NCBI GenBank assembly: GCA_900618425.1
Contig: UZAN01048857.1
Coordinates: forward strand, 5,178-23,298
Origin: Echinostoma caproni
Taxonomy: Eukaryota > Platyhelminthes > Trematoda > Plagiorchiida > Echinostomatidae
Direction of reading: 5' to 3'
Length of the DNA: 18,121 nt
Each line of letters starts with the position of its first letter. Position 1 is the stretch's first letter. A program made the position numbers and the translations under genes. Below are positions 1 to 8,799 of this stretch, piece by piece. Under the pieces are notes generated by a model. It did not search any database and was not told the DNA's origin. It saw nothing but the letters and a program-made list of their open reading frames with translations.

Positions 1-980
1 ATTGTTTAGGATGCTCCTCCGCTACGTAGTGAATCCCCACATGTTTGAAGTATTTACAATAAACGATTAAATGTTTTCTCAGTTATTACCAGAAAACGGC
101 ACATATTACTTTAATGAAAACGCTTCTACGTTTTCCAATATGTTTGTTAGTTAATTTAAAATTGCATCACGATTTGTTCAGAAACGTCTGCAACATACAC
201 TTCACAGCTGAACAGAACAATGACGCTCCTGAAAAACAAAACTAAAATGTCAATTTTTTTCTAATGAAATGCCGAATCGTATTGATTTTTTGCTACTTTG
301 CTTCCTGCTTGAATCCACCAATTGTTTTACGGTATCCAAATATTTGATAGCTACCAAGAATTATTACAAATGACAGGAGGAGCTGAACAACTGTCTTCCG
401 GGATGGCCAACGTATTCACATCCTCTGATTGTATGCATCAAACTATTTACAAACATGTTCTACCTATTCTGGATTACCGCGGTTTACAACCTTATTATGA
501 ATCCCGGCAAACATAACCACTTTTATCAATAATGTTATATATTATTAAAAATAATAATTATTATAATACAGACACCGAACATTGAGTAATCCAAGTACAT
601 TCTTTAGACCGAATGTATTTTTAGTCAGTGATGAGTTTCGGTCATTAGGGAAGAAAACGTCCCGATTAGTGACTGCTTGCTAGGTCGACAATTCATTTAA
701 CAATCACACAATTTGGAGATAATTGAGACAAAGAAAGATTTGTGAAACTATCACAGAAAATGCGAGCATAATTTGAAATAAAGAATCTTTTTAGAAAATT
801 CATGAAAATGCTGTTACAATGTATATGAATATGAAGACAATACTTGGGTCAGTTGAAAGGCACACAGAGGGCTATGTGGAATATCGTTGTGTCTGAGCGT
901 GCATATTATGTTATCAGATATGTGCCGCTGGATTTTGCGTCATCACCGGTGGTTGTGTTGTTCAGTTCATGAGGGCCGGT
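1..980. other. Non-coding AT-rich stretch, nothing recognised
   Basis: No open frame here resembles a known protein. The longest one (322-516, plus strand) opens at TTG rather than ATG and is only 64 codons, which is chance length at this base composition. I see no splice-flanked exon pattern, RNA gene or repeat family that I can name. Confidence 0.6.
531..568. repeat. AT-only low-complexity patch with palindrome
   Basis: Apart from a single G at 534, the patch contains only A and T. It includes a 14-base perfect palindrome at 551-564 (ATAATAATTATTAT). Such patches are common in AT-rich animal intergenic DNA, and I attach no function to it. Confidence 0.75.
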
Positions 981-1740
981 TCAAAACGAGAGAGAAATTG
1001 GCTCTTGAATCCAGGAGAGGAGCTTAGAATGAGCGCTTTTGAACACACCTAAATCATGGGTGAAATGTTTAACAAACATAACTTCAGCCGCGGCCAGTAT
1101 GAGCAATTCAACCCACTTGGATAGGTTTGGATGAATCTTTGAAGTGATGCTGATTGCTTTCCCTGGATTGACGAGATGCAAAGTGCCCGCCAAACGAGAA
1201 ACAATCTTACTCGAGATTTGTAAAATAAAATGCTTGTGCACAAATGTGGGCTATCACACTTAGGCATGAAGATTGGAACACGGCGGTTTGTAGAACTACT
1301 ATCATTAGAGAAACCGAGGTGAAACAATAGTTATTTGACGTAATATTTTGCAGCTCTAGGATGACCGGTTATTTCAAAATGAATGTGGTCTACAAGAAGC
1401 GATTTTATCCTCTGGTGCGAGCGTCATTTTCGATTGAAACCCGACGTTCATCACTTGAACAGGTGTTGCATGATCAAATAACACACACACATTCAACAGC
1501 TGAATCCTGTAATTGGTGAACGGTGCGTATGGGCTAAGCATTGTTATCGTGTCACTCAGGGGAAATACATTGGAAAGAAATTCCACAGCTGTTTTATTCC
1601 GGCTGAAGGTCAGCCGCAGGGCACAACTGCAAAATCTACGGCAAGCTGGGCTCGGCCTTGCAGAATTGTTATTCAACTCGTTAATATCAGAGTGGTCTGA
1701 ATTAACCAACCCATCGGTGATCCTAGGTTTGAATGATCGT
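890..1740. other. Less AT-rich stretch with overlapping open frames, unidentified
   Basis: This stretch is visibly richer in G and C than its flanks and carries open frames on both strands. On the minus strand, frames at 981-1241 (86 codons) and 1049-1327 (92 codons) overlap in different registers, and a third lies at 1374-1709 (111 codons). The 981-1241 frame begins at GTG directly after a TAG, so it is not a normal eukaryotic start. Its translation has a hydrophobic run (VELLILAAAEVMFV), then a stop at 981, then more readable sequence to about 900. This could be an old repeat or gene fragment. I do not recognise the protein. Confidence 0.25.
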
Positions 1741-1971
1741 AACTCTCACATATATGCATTCCTGACAGTTTGTAACCACACGGGTAAGCTGTGTAGTGTA
1801 TCCTTACAGTCTATACCAAATTTAGCGGTTTATTCATCGGTAACTAAACAATTAAGATATTACATTTTTGATTTAGATGAATTAACTAACACCACTTCCC
1901 GAATTTTGCACAAAATAATGCAGAAAAACAATAACCGTGTAATCGACATGTTTGTGTTCAAATACGGATAA
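1513..1971 (+). other. 152-codon open frame, unidentified, probably not a gene
   Basis: This is the longest open frame in the left third. It runs between a TAA at 1510-1512 and the stop at 1969-1971. It opens at TTG, and its first ATG comes only near the 3' end, so it cannot be read as an ordinary single-exon gene. It could hold an exon, but I see no domain, signal peptide or membrane segment that I can name. A frame of this length is expected roughly once by chance in six frames of an 18-kb AT-rich window. An overlapping minus-strand frame (1374-1709) is equally unsupported. Confidence 0.12.
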
Positions 1972-3554
1972 CAAACAAATGTTAACAGACTGGGCTGACA
2001 TTTATCAAAGTGATACGCAGGTTCCTGTCCTTCGCGCGCATAAAAGCCACTATTCCACACATTTCGCGTTTTGGACCAAAAACTAGTATTAGTTTTATTG
2101 AGATAACTATTTTAAACCGTGCGTAACAGGGCGAGTTTCCAAAGCAACACAAACTGAATTCCATTGAATAAAATAAGTATATAATTCACATCATCAGTTT
2201 TAGACTTACGTAAGCCTAACCTCATGTCTCGTCTAAGCTAATTTAATCACAAGTTACGTGTGGACGAATGAAAAACAGTGGTTGGAGAAAATATTACGTC
2301 ATGTCGTTTCACTGCACCAAAATGAAACGAAAACCAGCAAATCAACCGATAATGGTGCCTGGTAGTCAGCATTTTCCAGCCCCAACTCACTGAGAAGAGA
2401 AATTTGAAAAATTCGAAGCAAAACGTGTCCGGAAAATGTCACTTGTCCGGTGTCATGTCAAGTGGGGTAGAAGGTATACTGTCTGAAATGCGACGATAAA
2501 AACAGAATTATGCTACAGGAAAACTATCCTCAAGAAGTACGTGTGTCAACATCGAAGCATTATTTATGCACGTGCGCAGTCGCCTAAAGCGATCTTTTCT
2601 ATCAGATAGCTATGCACAACTGTCATATTTTGCAAAAGACAAAACTTCCTGAATAGCACTGTTGACATTAAATCGTTTTTCAGAACTTTTTGTTCCAGGT
2701 TTTTTCCTTATTTTGAGGGATACTGTATAGTGTGAACTGCGGTTCAATAAAATGGAGTTGTTGTGTGATAATCAATTAGGAGCATCGAAAAATGGATGCT
2801 TTACTGAACCCGAAAATTGGCGTTTCACGTACCGTTTTGGTAAAATAGCAACGCACTGCTAATGAGTTCTAACAGGGTAAAACGAGATTTCTCAATTATT
2901 GGTTTGAATAATATACATTTGACAATTGTGAAAACCCGCAACAGGCAATCCGGAGGTTTCTTTTTCCTTCGGGGAAAAATTTCCGTGCACACAGTCTGCA
3001 TGCCAGTCGTAATGTTCAATATACCTATCTCATTTGACTGGGTGATCAAATGGGAAAGCCGACAACTTTCGGATAGACTTCATAGCTTCGGTGGGGTAAC
3101 CAATATCGAATGACTCGTAAAGAGCGCTGGTCTATGTGTAAAAATGAAGTCCATCAAGACTATCGATATTCTCACTATTGAAAAACCAATGAATATTTCT
3201 GGTTTATGAGTCACAACAACATGATTTGATCAGTATTGGTTATCTACGCCTACAAACACGAAATGGAGATCAAGACACGACGTCCTTTAGTAGATTGAAC
3301 TGGATAACATTTTTAGAAGTGTGCAAGTTTGAATGCTGTGACTCCATTTGATAAATAAACTTCTTTAGAGTTCATATGAATTCCAAAGGACAGCATCGAG
3401 TAAGAGATAATCATAAATAGATGGTCTATAAAATGAAAGGAAAGTAATCTATCAAAGCACAGCTAGAAAGCATCAAGGGGATTCAGGTGTCTACAATTGC
3501 TATTCAGATGGGCACACCGCACTATATATATTCTTGTACATTCTCCTCATCACT
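1972..3554. other. Non-coding stretch, nothing recognised
   Basis: Only short open frames occur here, the largest being an 83-codon ATG frame at 2862-3113 that matches no family I know and is mirrored by a minus-strand frame. No RNA gene or recognisable repeat was seen. Confidence 0.5.
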
Positions 3555-3960
3555 TCAGATAAAAACCAACTTATTTGTTGCTATATGAAGTCTGGTGATG
3601 ATGCTGCAGATATAATCTAATAGTTCAGTGAAAAATTACGGTTTCTTTATGTTAATTGCATTGCTAGAAGCAACAAACAAAATGATTGCCAACTAGGATA
3701 TCAATGAGTTTGATCCATCAAACTCAAGGACAGATGACAGAACGTTGCTGCACACGGAGGAAGACGATTGTGGGTTATTCTTCAGGGAACACGCAGGGAC
3801 CAAACTAATTGATGGAATTCATTAGGTGTTTAGAAGCATGTCATACTAATTGCAATTGTTCTAAAAAAACGGAGTGGATGAACTTCATTTATGGACCTGT
3901 CACCCAGATTTGATTTCAAGACCAACGGGGATGATGCACTGAAAAATGCGGCAATCGTTT
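3555..3960 (+). pseudogene. Possible Gypsy-type gag relic
   Basis: Three short patches occur in the order expected for the Retrotrans_gag region of Ty3/Gypsy elements. At 3555-3617 a frame ends in YMKSGDDAADII, resembling the usual 'G-E/D-A-DI' segment after the first helices, and two stops follow (3618-3623). At 3751-3822, shifted by one base, EDDCGLFFREH followed by KLIDGI resembles the usual 'C-G-x-x-R-E-x-I-x-D-x-I-x-G-I' segment. At 3933-3959, DALKNAAIV resembles the following 'LTL-K-A' helix. The patches are separated by frameshifts and stops, so nothing could be translated whole. No CCHC knuckle, protease, RT or LTR was seen. The match is by eye and weak. It may be coincidence. Confidence 0.35.
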
Positions 3961-3991
3961 AAAAAAGAACCGTTGAAAAAGATACACACCC

Positions 3992-4011
3992 AAGTTGACA
4001 AAAGTTGACAA
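3992..4011. repeat. Perfect 10-base tandem duplication
   Basis: AAGTTGACAA occurs twice head to tail with no mismatch (3992-4001 and 4002-4011). It is a small local duplication, probably from replication slippage. Confidence 0.8.
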
Positions 4012-4167
4012 ATGAATATTGCTTACTAATATTTCGACCAACCAACCCATAGCATTAAAAATATGGTCTCCACACTTGTACTAAATACCCTTTAACGTTA
4101 CTAAACTAAATGCTATCTCTTTATACTAACAGCCGAATTCGAACCCCAGTTGACGGCTCTATCATAG

Positions 4168-5007
4168 TATGAGGAAAGTGGTGTTGATTTGCTCCTAGGT
4201 GGCAGACTGTCTAATCTGGAGTATGATGACGACATTGTACTGCTAAGTGAAAATCAAGGTGAATTGCAAGCCTTTCCGGATATCTTGAAGGCCATCGTAG
4301 CTATTTTCGGTATGCGTTTTGCACTCTCAATGTCAACTGTTGCTACAAGACTGGGTTGGCCCAGCACCTAGCCTCAAGCAAACCAGGGAAGTTATAGAGC
4401 AAATAGAAAAGTTTTGTCATTTGGATAGCTGTATCTCCCCGGTCGACGAATCACGGATGAAGTGTCACTTCACTTACGGAAGATTTGGTTAGCATTTTCC
4501 ATCTGTGGCGCACCAGTGACATCCAATTGTCTGTGAAGGGTCGAATGTATGATGTGACAGTTCCGCCAGTTCTGCTATAGGGTGCAGAAACGTGACCATT
4601 AGGATAATCAGATAAGGATAAACTGTCGGTATTTGAATATCGCTCTCTACGCAGTATTGCATGAATGTGACGGAGCAACTGGAGTTAGTGGTTGACCTCC
4701 ATTGATTACATTAGTTGGGGCATGTATTTCGCGTGTCACCAAATGGGCTGGTAAAGCAAGTACTTTTCGCCGTAGTAGGTGGTGGGTGGACTAATGCCAA
4801 GGACGGCCGAACCCAAGACCTGGCAAGAGAGCAGAAAAGTAGTAAAAAAGAGACTCGGCCACATGGATCTCGTTAGGCTCCCTCGTTGGAGACCTCGGGA
4901 TGATCGTAACCGGTGGTTGAAGTAAATGAGTGATTTGGCTAAGTGTCCTAAACGATAGCGTTCGTGTAACCATAGTCCATTCGAATTCCCCATGTTCTCT
5001 TCGACAC
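4168..5007 (+). pseudogene. RTE-clade LINE reverse transcriptase relic, 3' half
   Basis: This is a decayed RT fragment of an RTE-type non-LTR retrotransposon. Such an RT copies element RNA at a nicked genomic target. The catalytic box reads LEYDDDIVLL (tyrosine codon at 4222): the two aspartates remain, but the usual Ala of YADD is Asp. It is followed by the MRFA segment. After a stop (4369-4371) and a frameshift, REVIEQIEKFCHLDSCISP matches the usual 'FxYLGSxxSPGG' segment. Further frameshifts lead to HLWRTSDIQLSVKGRMYD and, past in-frame stops, KLSVFEYRSLRSIA. The C-terminal region (about 4798-4985) still reads TWQ, RLPRWRPRDDRNRWL and MSDLAKCP, as in RTE C-termini. The endonuclease and the front of the RT are missing, consistent with 5' truncation or decay. 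I am confident of the clade and that it is dead, less so of the exact ends. Confidence 0.88.
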
Positions 5008-5604
5008 AACTTTTAACCTTCCTGCCCTTCTCCTACTGGTCCTTTAAATAGGCAACTAAAAGATAATAATGAAAACTGGCACACGAAAGTGCATGATTAT
5101 TGGTTGCATAGAACGGAATAAAACTGGATTCAACCAATAACTTCGAAGGTAAATATGCGCACACATTTGCTCAGTTAACACTGTGAATGTGACAGAACGC
5201 GGGACCTTTCAATTTGGCCGAGCCTTGTTATCGTGGAATATTATTTCGTAAAGTTGCGGTGGAGGAACTCGTAGTCATTACTTTTGAATTAACTCCTTTT
5301 ATTCTCAGGGTCAAAAGCTGTCTTACAACTCCAGATGTTTGACATCCTTGCAGTTTATTGTGCAAAACCATCAGTTTATGATTTTCGCCCGTTCTGTGAG
5401 AACTCGCTTCAAACGACTGCAAAATTATGCTCAAGGACACCATAAAAATACACCGTGCTGGCTAGCGTGTGGCGCTCAGGCCCCGTTCTTTTGACAATTT
5501 TACCGTTCTGTCTATTATCTCATGTAACGTTCGTTCGCTTATGGGGAAACACGATGCTGTCAAGAGCGTGATACACCAGAACGAATGCAGGAAAGTAGGA
5601 CCAA
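5008..5604. other. Spacer between two LINE relics
   Basis: The first ~40 bases may be the short 3' tail of the RTE relic. Beyond that I see nothing certain. A plus-strand frame around 5385-5510 could be degraded linker from the following LINE, but no motif supports it. The minus-strand frames at 5228-5443 and 5520-5798 have no support, and the second is antisense to the LINE. Confidence 0.4.
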
Positions 5605-6614
5605 TTTTGCTCCAGGAAAGCTGAGTCGTTTAATTTGTGTATGGCATCTGGAAGCATCCCTGATTGTTGGAGAGCTGCTCGGATAACACCGACTCCCAAA
5701 AAATGATCTTTCAAATATCGACTGATAGCCTGCACATCAGCATTATTGAAAGTTCTCGAAAGAGTCCTTTTTAACCGGCTAACCCTTTTATCTGTCACCC
5801 ATGCTCCTATTCAGTTTACTTACAAAAATTCGCTTTCCACTCTTGGCGCTGTTGCTCACGTTGTTCACTCCGTTTCGTCCTTATTAGATAAAGGGGCTGG
5901 CATCGTCCGTTCAACGTTTCTTGATTATGTTATTCCTTTCGGATCACTTGACTGCGGCATTCTCATTCAACGTCTTTCGGATTGTGGTCTGGCATCTAAT
6001 TTGCTGAATGTACTACACTCATCGAGCACAATACACTTTTTGTAACCGTAAATCTTCCTCCCTGCTAGAAGTTAACTCTGGAGATTGCCGGGTGCAATTT
6101 TGTCTCCATTTTTTCACTGTATATCAAGGGCCTCCCCATCCCTTCCAATTTTATCGCCTGCAAGTATGCTGATAATTTAGTGGTCGGTTCTTCCTCGGCT
6201 GTTCCTGATTGTTTAAGTCAACTTCAATTTCATCTAAATAAACGTTTTTGTTCGTCGACTTCCCGATCACTAATGCTTAATGTAGATAAACGTCCGGATG
6301 TTTCTTATAGTCTTAAAATAGACATGCCATATCAAACGCTTTTGAGTAATCAACCTGAACTTTCTGTTACTAGTAACACCATCCCCAATGCTAACTCTGT
6401 GAAATATCTTGGAGTTACTTTGCCACACAATCTTTCTTGGTACAAACATGTTGCAAGCATTTATATTATGGTTCGTAGGCTGCCCTTCTACGCTTTTAAG
6501 TTTAAAAAGCTCGGCGTTCCGTTAAATGTAATTCTTAAATTTGTGACTGCACGCATTCTTCCACATTGGTTGTACTGTTCCCCCGGTATATTTTCCTGGT
6601 CTGAAAGGGGAAGA
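5605..6614 (+). pseudogene. CR1/Jockey-type LINE reverse transcriptase relic
   Basis: This is a decayed RT domain of a non-LTR retrotransposon. One frame runs from about 5605 through SGSIPDCWRAARITPTPKK, hits a TGA at 5704, then continues with ACTSALLKVLERVLFNRL, as in the RT fingers ('P-x-S-L-T-S-x-L-x-K-V-L-E-R'). The first catalytic motif is FLDYVIPFGSLD: the aspartate (5923-5925) is kept, but the usual 'AFD' is disturbed. A frameshift near 6035 precedes remnants of the NSG-PQG region. The second catalytic box is KYADNLVVG (6162-6188), with the second Asp of YADD changed to Asn (6174-6176), so it would be inactive even if translated. The thumb follows (NSVKYLGVTL then SWYKHV) and RILPHWLYCSPGI. 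Recognisable homology stops near 6614. It has stops and at least one frameshift. Confidence 0.88.
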
Positions 6615-6701
6615 TTGTGGTGCAGGCAATGGGTTTATGAAGCCTGCCGTTGGTACTGGATTGATTTAGGCTATTCTCCAGCAGTTGCGAATAATTTATT
6701 G

Positions 6702-6888
6702 CGAAATATAATTGTTTAAAATTTCACACCGTACAGGGGAAAAGCAAGCAGTACATTCCATTAGGACAAAGGTGAGACTCTACCAGGGCAACTGAACTTG
6801 CAAGGATTTATTCGGGTTATCTCTTGATAAATATCGGTGGGAGCAACGCTGGCAACGGGATTAGTTAATATAACTTACATTAGGTAAG
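6702..6888. repeat. 187-bp direct repeat, copy 1
   Basis: Copy 1 starts CGAAATATAATTG and ends TTAGGTAAG immediately before an ambiguous base. It aligns without gaps to 6890-7076 at an offset of 188, with only three substitutions (6770 A/C, 6776 G/A, 6836 G/A), about 98.4% identity. Confidence 0.95.
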
Positions 6889-6889
6889 N
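6889..6889. other. Single ambiguous base (N)
   Basis: This is the only N in the window, and it sits exactly between the two copies of the 187-bp repeat. A one-base N at the join of two near-identical segments is what a minimal gap placeholder between overlapping contigs would look like. Confidence 0.97.
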
Positions 6890-7076
6890 CGAAATATAAT
6901 TGTTTAAAATTTCACACCGTACAGGGGAAAAGCAAGCAGTACATTCCATTAGGACAACGGTGAAACTCTACCAGGGCAACTGAACTTGCAAGGATTTATT
7001 CGGGTTATCTCTTGATAAATATCAGTGGGAGCAACGCTGGCAACGGGATTAGTTAATATAACTTACATTAGGTAAG
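6890..7076. repeat. 187-bp direct repeat, copy 2
   Basis: Copy 2 begins immediately after the N at 6889 and ends at the same base as copy 1 (TTAGGTAAG). The sequence then continues with ACAAGG into an RT-like region. Three substitutions distinguish it from copy 1. Confidence 0.95.
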
Positions 7077-7094
7077 ACAAGGAGTGCAGTTCCA

Positions 7095-7258
7095 TTGTTG
7101 GTGAAAACCCTCAATATCCACAGAAGAAGGTGTCCGGTGGGAGGACGTGGTGCCAAAAACTCACATGAAAGCCCACCAGTTATCGCAATTACCTTTGTTA
7201 TCAAGCTGAGCAACAGCCTACAAAGCCTTGAAACTGAGAGCTTCATCCCTGATTGTTG
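7095..7258 (+). pseudogene. LINE RT N-terminal fragment, internally truncated
   Basis: An open frame reads KTLNIHRRRCPVGGRGAK, then VIAITFVIKLSNSL, then ESFIPDC. This follows the usual start of a CR1/Jockey-type RT: 'L-x-x-L-x-x-x-K/R-x-x-G-P-D-G-I', then 'P-x-x-x-L-F-N-x-S-L', then 'G-x-I-P-D-x-W'. The GPDGI box is decayed to PVGGRG. The last 15 bases of the PDC segment (7244-7258) are identical to 5655-5669 in the neighbouring relic. After PDC the sequence jumps straight to LINE sequence that normally lies several hundred bases downstream, so the catalytic core is missing. The frame stays open to 7328. Identification is by eye, without a search. Confidence 0.6.
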
Positions 7259-7617
7259 TACTGTTCCCCTGGTATACTTTCCTGGTCTGAAGGAGAAAAA
7301 CTTTATTCTCTTTTTCCAGATCTCGTAAATTTCTTTCTCGTTGCAGCGGCTTTTCAAAGACCGTTTTGGTTGACTTTATTGCGAGCAAGCATTTCGATTC
7401 ATGTCATCGATTTATCAGCCATATCCTGTCAAGTAAAGAACACTGCCTGCACTCCCATCTCAATAAATCGATTGCTCATCCCAGTACCCGTTCCCCATTT
7501 CGGATTCTTTGTGCACGCACCACCATGCACAAAAACAGCATGACCCGTTATTTCACTCGTATCTTGGTTAACCGATCAACTATTATTACTGACTTGAATA
7601 ATCAACTGTCACATTAG
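7252..7617 (+). pseudogene. LINE RT C-terminal fragment
   Basis: This is the C-terminal end of the same LINE type as 5605-6614. Bases 7256-7291 match 6570-6605 at 34 of 36 positions (the LYCSPGI segment), and then it carries on where the first relic stops. One frame begins LYCSPGI, and a shift near 7350-7366 opens the last frame. That frame reads VDFIASKHFDSCHRFISHIL, then LNKSIAHPSTRSPFR, then ARTTMHKNSMTRYFTRIL, and ends at TAG (7615-7617). The 'R-T-x-x-x-K-N-S-x' segment followed by a short tail and stop is typical of C-termini in this group. No stop interrupts the last 83 codons, but the protein as a whole is broken. Confidence 0.75.
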
Positions 7618-8565
7618 GATTTTATCAAATTAGTTTGTTTTCCATTAAGTTAATGTGTATTTCTTCTTTTTCCAATGGTTAGCGTGTTTCTTACTTCTTC
7701 TTAACTTGTCGAAAGTTGCGAATATTCATCCTATTTGGTGCATGAAGCGACTTCGAGTAAAGTGACCTTGTTGGTTCTGTTAAAGATAGTAGGGGAAGAT
7801 TTGAACATAGAGAGATGAGACATCCCGAACGGGAAGATTGACTAAACCCATATCCAGATAGGCATCGAATCTTGTGGGAAAGGTGATAATGTCTCCAAGA
7901 CCCAAATCGATTAGCAAATTGGTATTAGAATTACTTAAGTTATAAAACTTGAGATTTCTACATATTCAATCAATATAGTTGAAAGTATCATGAAAGTTAT
8001 TAGGAACTTCAAATGAGCAAGAGAGGAATATATACATTCACAAGAATGAATGACCGGGATCTACTCAAATGTTCGACTTACTTTGTAGCGAGGCCTATTT
8101 GGTTCAACATTCTAAGTCCCAGGTGTCAAACTGTCTGGTAACTATAGGTCGCTCTGACTATGGGATTCGTCCCATCTGCTCTTCGTCATATAAATGTGTA
8201 TAGTAAAATATACAGACGCATGTATACAGAGTTTGGCTTAACAGAACACGTTTTTGGTCGGGAGACACCACCTGGTCTACCAAGATAAAAAAACTGGAGA
8301 CAACAATTTTTATGCAGTGATTAATTTGAAGATAAAAAAGCGGAATACGATAAAAATATTTAACAACTTGAAAGCTCCGACTAAATAACTGCATGCTCAG
8401 GCTTCCAACCATTTATTACTCACGATATTTTATGATAGTAGCATTAGGAACTCCGTCAAGGCTTGCTATTATAGGTGCTTCCTTCTTGCTATAAGATGTA
8501 GAACAATTTATTATGTAACATTGGCGGTGGCCTCTCCGCAAATGGCAGTGGTCAAGTGATTCAGT
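7618..8565. other. LINE 3' flank and non-coding DNA
   Basis: The first ~100-150 bases are pyrimidine-rich and may be the 3' untranslated part of the preceding LINE. I cannot fix its end because no tail repeat or poly(A) tract is visible. The rest holds only a minus-strand open frame (8158-8412) that I do not recognise. Confidence 0.4.
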
Positions 8566-8799
8566 TCAATAAAATAGCAACCTGGATGTCCTGAAGTCAA
8601 ATCCAACCGCCGCCGCCGCCCACATTTGCCATTTTTTGTTTTCTCCCAGCCAACCTTCATATGACAGCCATCCGAAACCCTGACATTTGACTGTATATTT
8701 CTGTGCTTGGTTGAAAAGAACGAAACTTAAAATATTTATCCAATGATTTAATAGTTCATCGTTTGTGTGAACAGTAGGGAAAGTCACAGATGTCTCCAT
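8566..8799 (-). other. 77-codon minus-strand open frame, unidentified
   Basis: The frame begins with ATG and reads towards 8566. Its middle is unusually rich in Trp, Gly and Ala (CQGFGWLSYEGWLGENKKW, then WAAAAVGF). The Ala run comes from the CCG repeat on the opposite strand. I know of no family that fits. It could be part of a dispersed repeat, since the sequence is less AT-rich than its surroundings. Not supported as a gene. Confidence 0.15.
8607..8620. repeat. Short CCG microsatellite
   Basis: There are four perfect CCG units (8607-8618) plus two further C. It is notable only because the surroundings are AT-rich. Confidence 0.9.

Larger units (their letters stand above)
6615..7094. other. 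Unexplained block between LINE pieces
   Basis: This block separates two pieces of the same kind of LINE and does not itself look like RT. Apart from the 187-bp duplication inside it, the unique sequence is short (about 85 bases before the first copy and 18 after the second). It may be an insertion into the LINE, or non-RT sequence 5' of the next LINE piece. I recognise no protein, terminal inverted repeat or LTR in it. Confidence 0.5.

Noticed and set aside
1481..1490. ACACACACAC run
   Set aside because: Only five units; too short to be informative.
4135..4150. B-box-like GGTTCGAATTC on the minus strand just left of the RTE relic
   Set aside because: No A box at tRNA-like spacing and the T-stem does not pair; too short to support an RNA gene or SINE alone.
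5520..5798. 92-codon minus-strand open frame
   Set aside because: It is antisense to the clear LINE RT fingers region, so it is a shadow.
6702..7076. The 187-bp repeats as a pair of LTRs
   Set aside because: They are separated by a single N, leaving no internal region, and lack TG...CA ends.
7095..7328. Plus-strand frame as an intact small gene
   Set aside because: It reads as an RT front fragment and then runs across the LINE junction out of frame to a stop.
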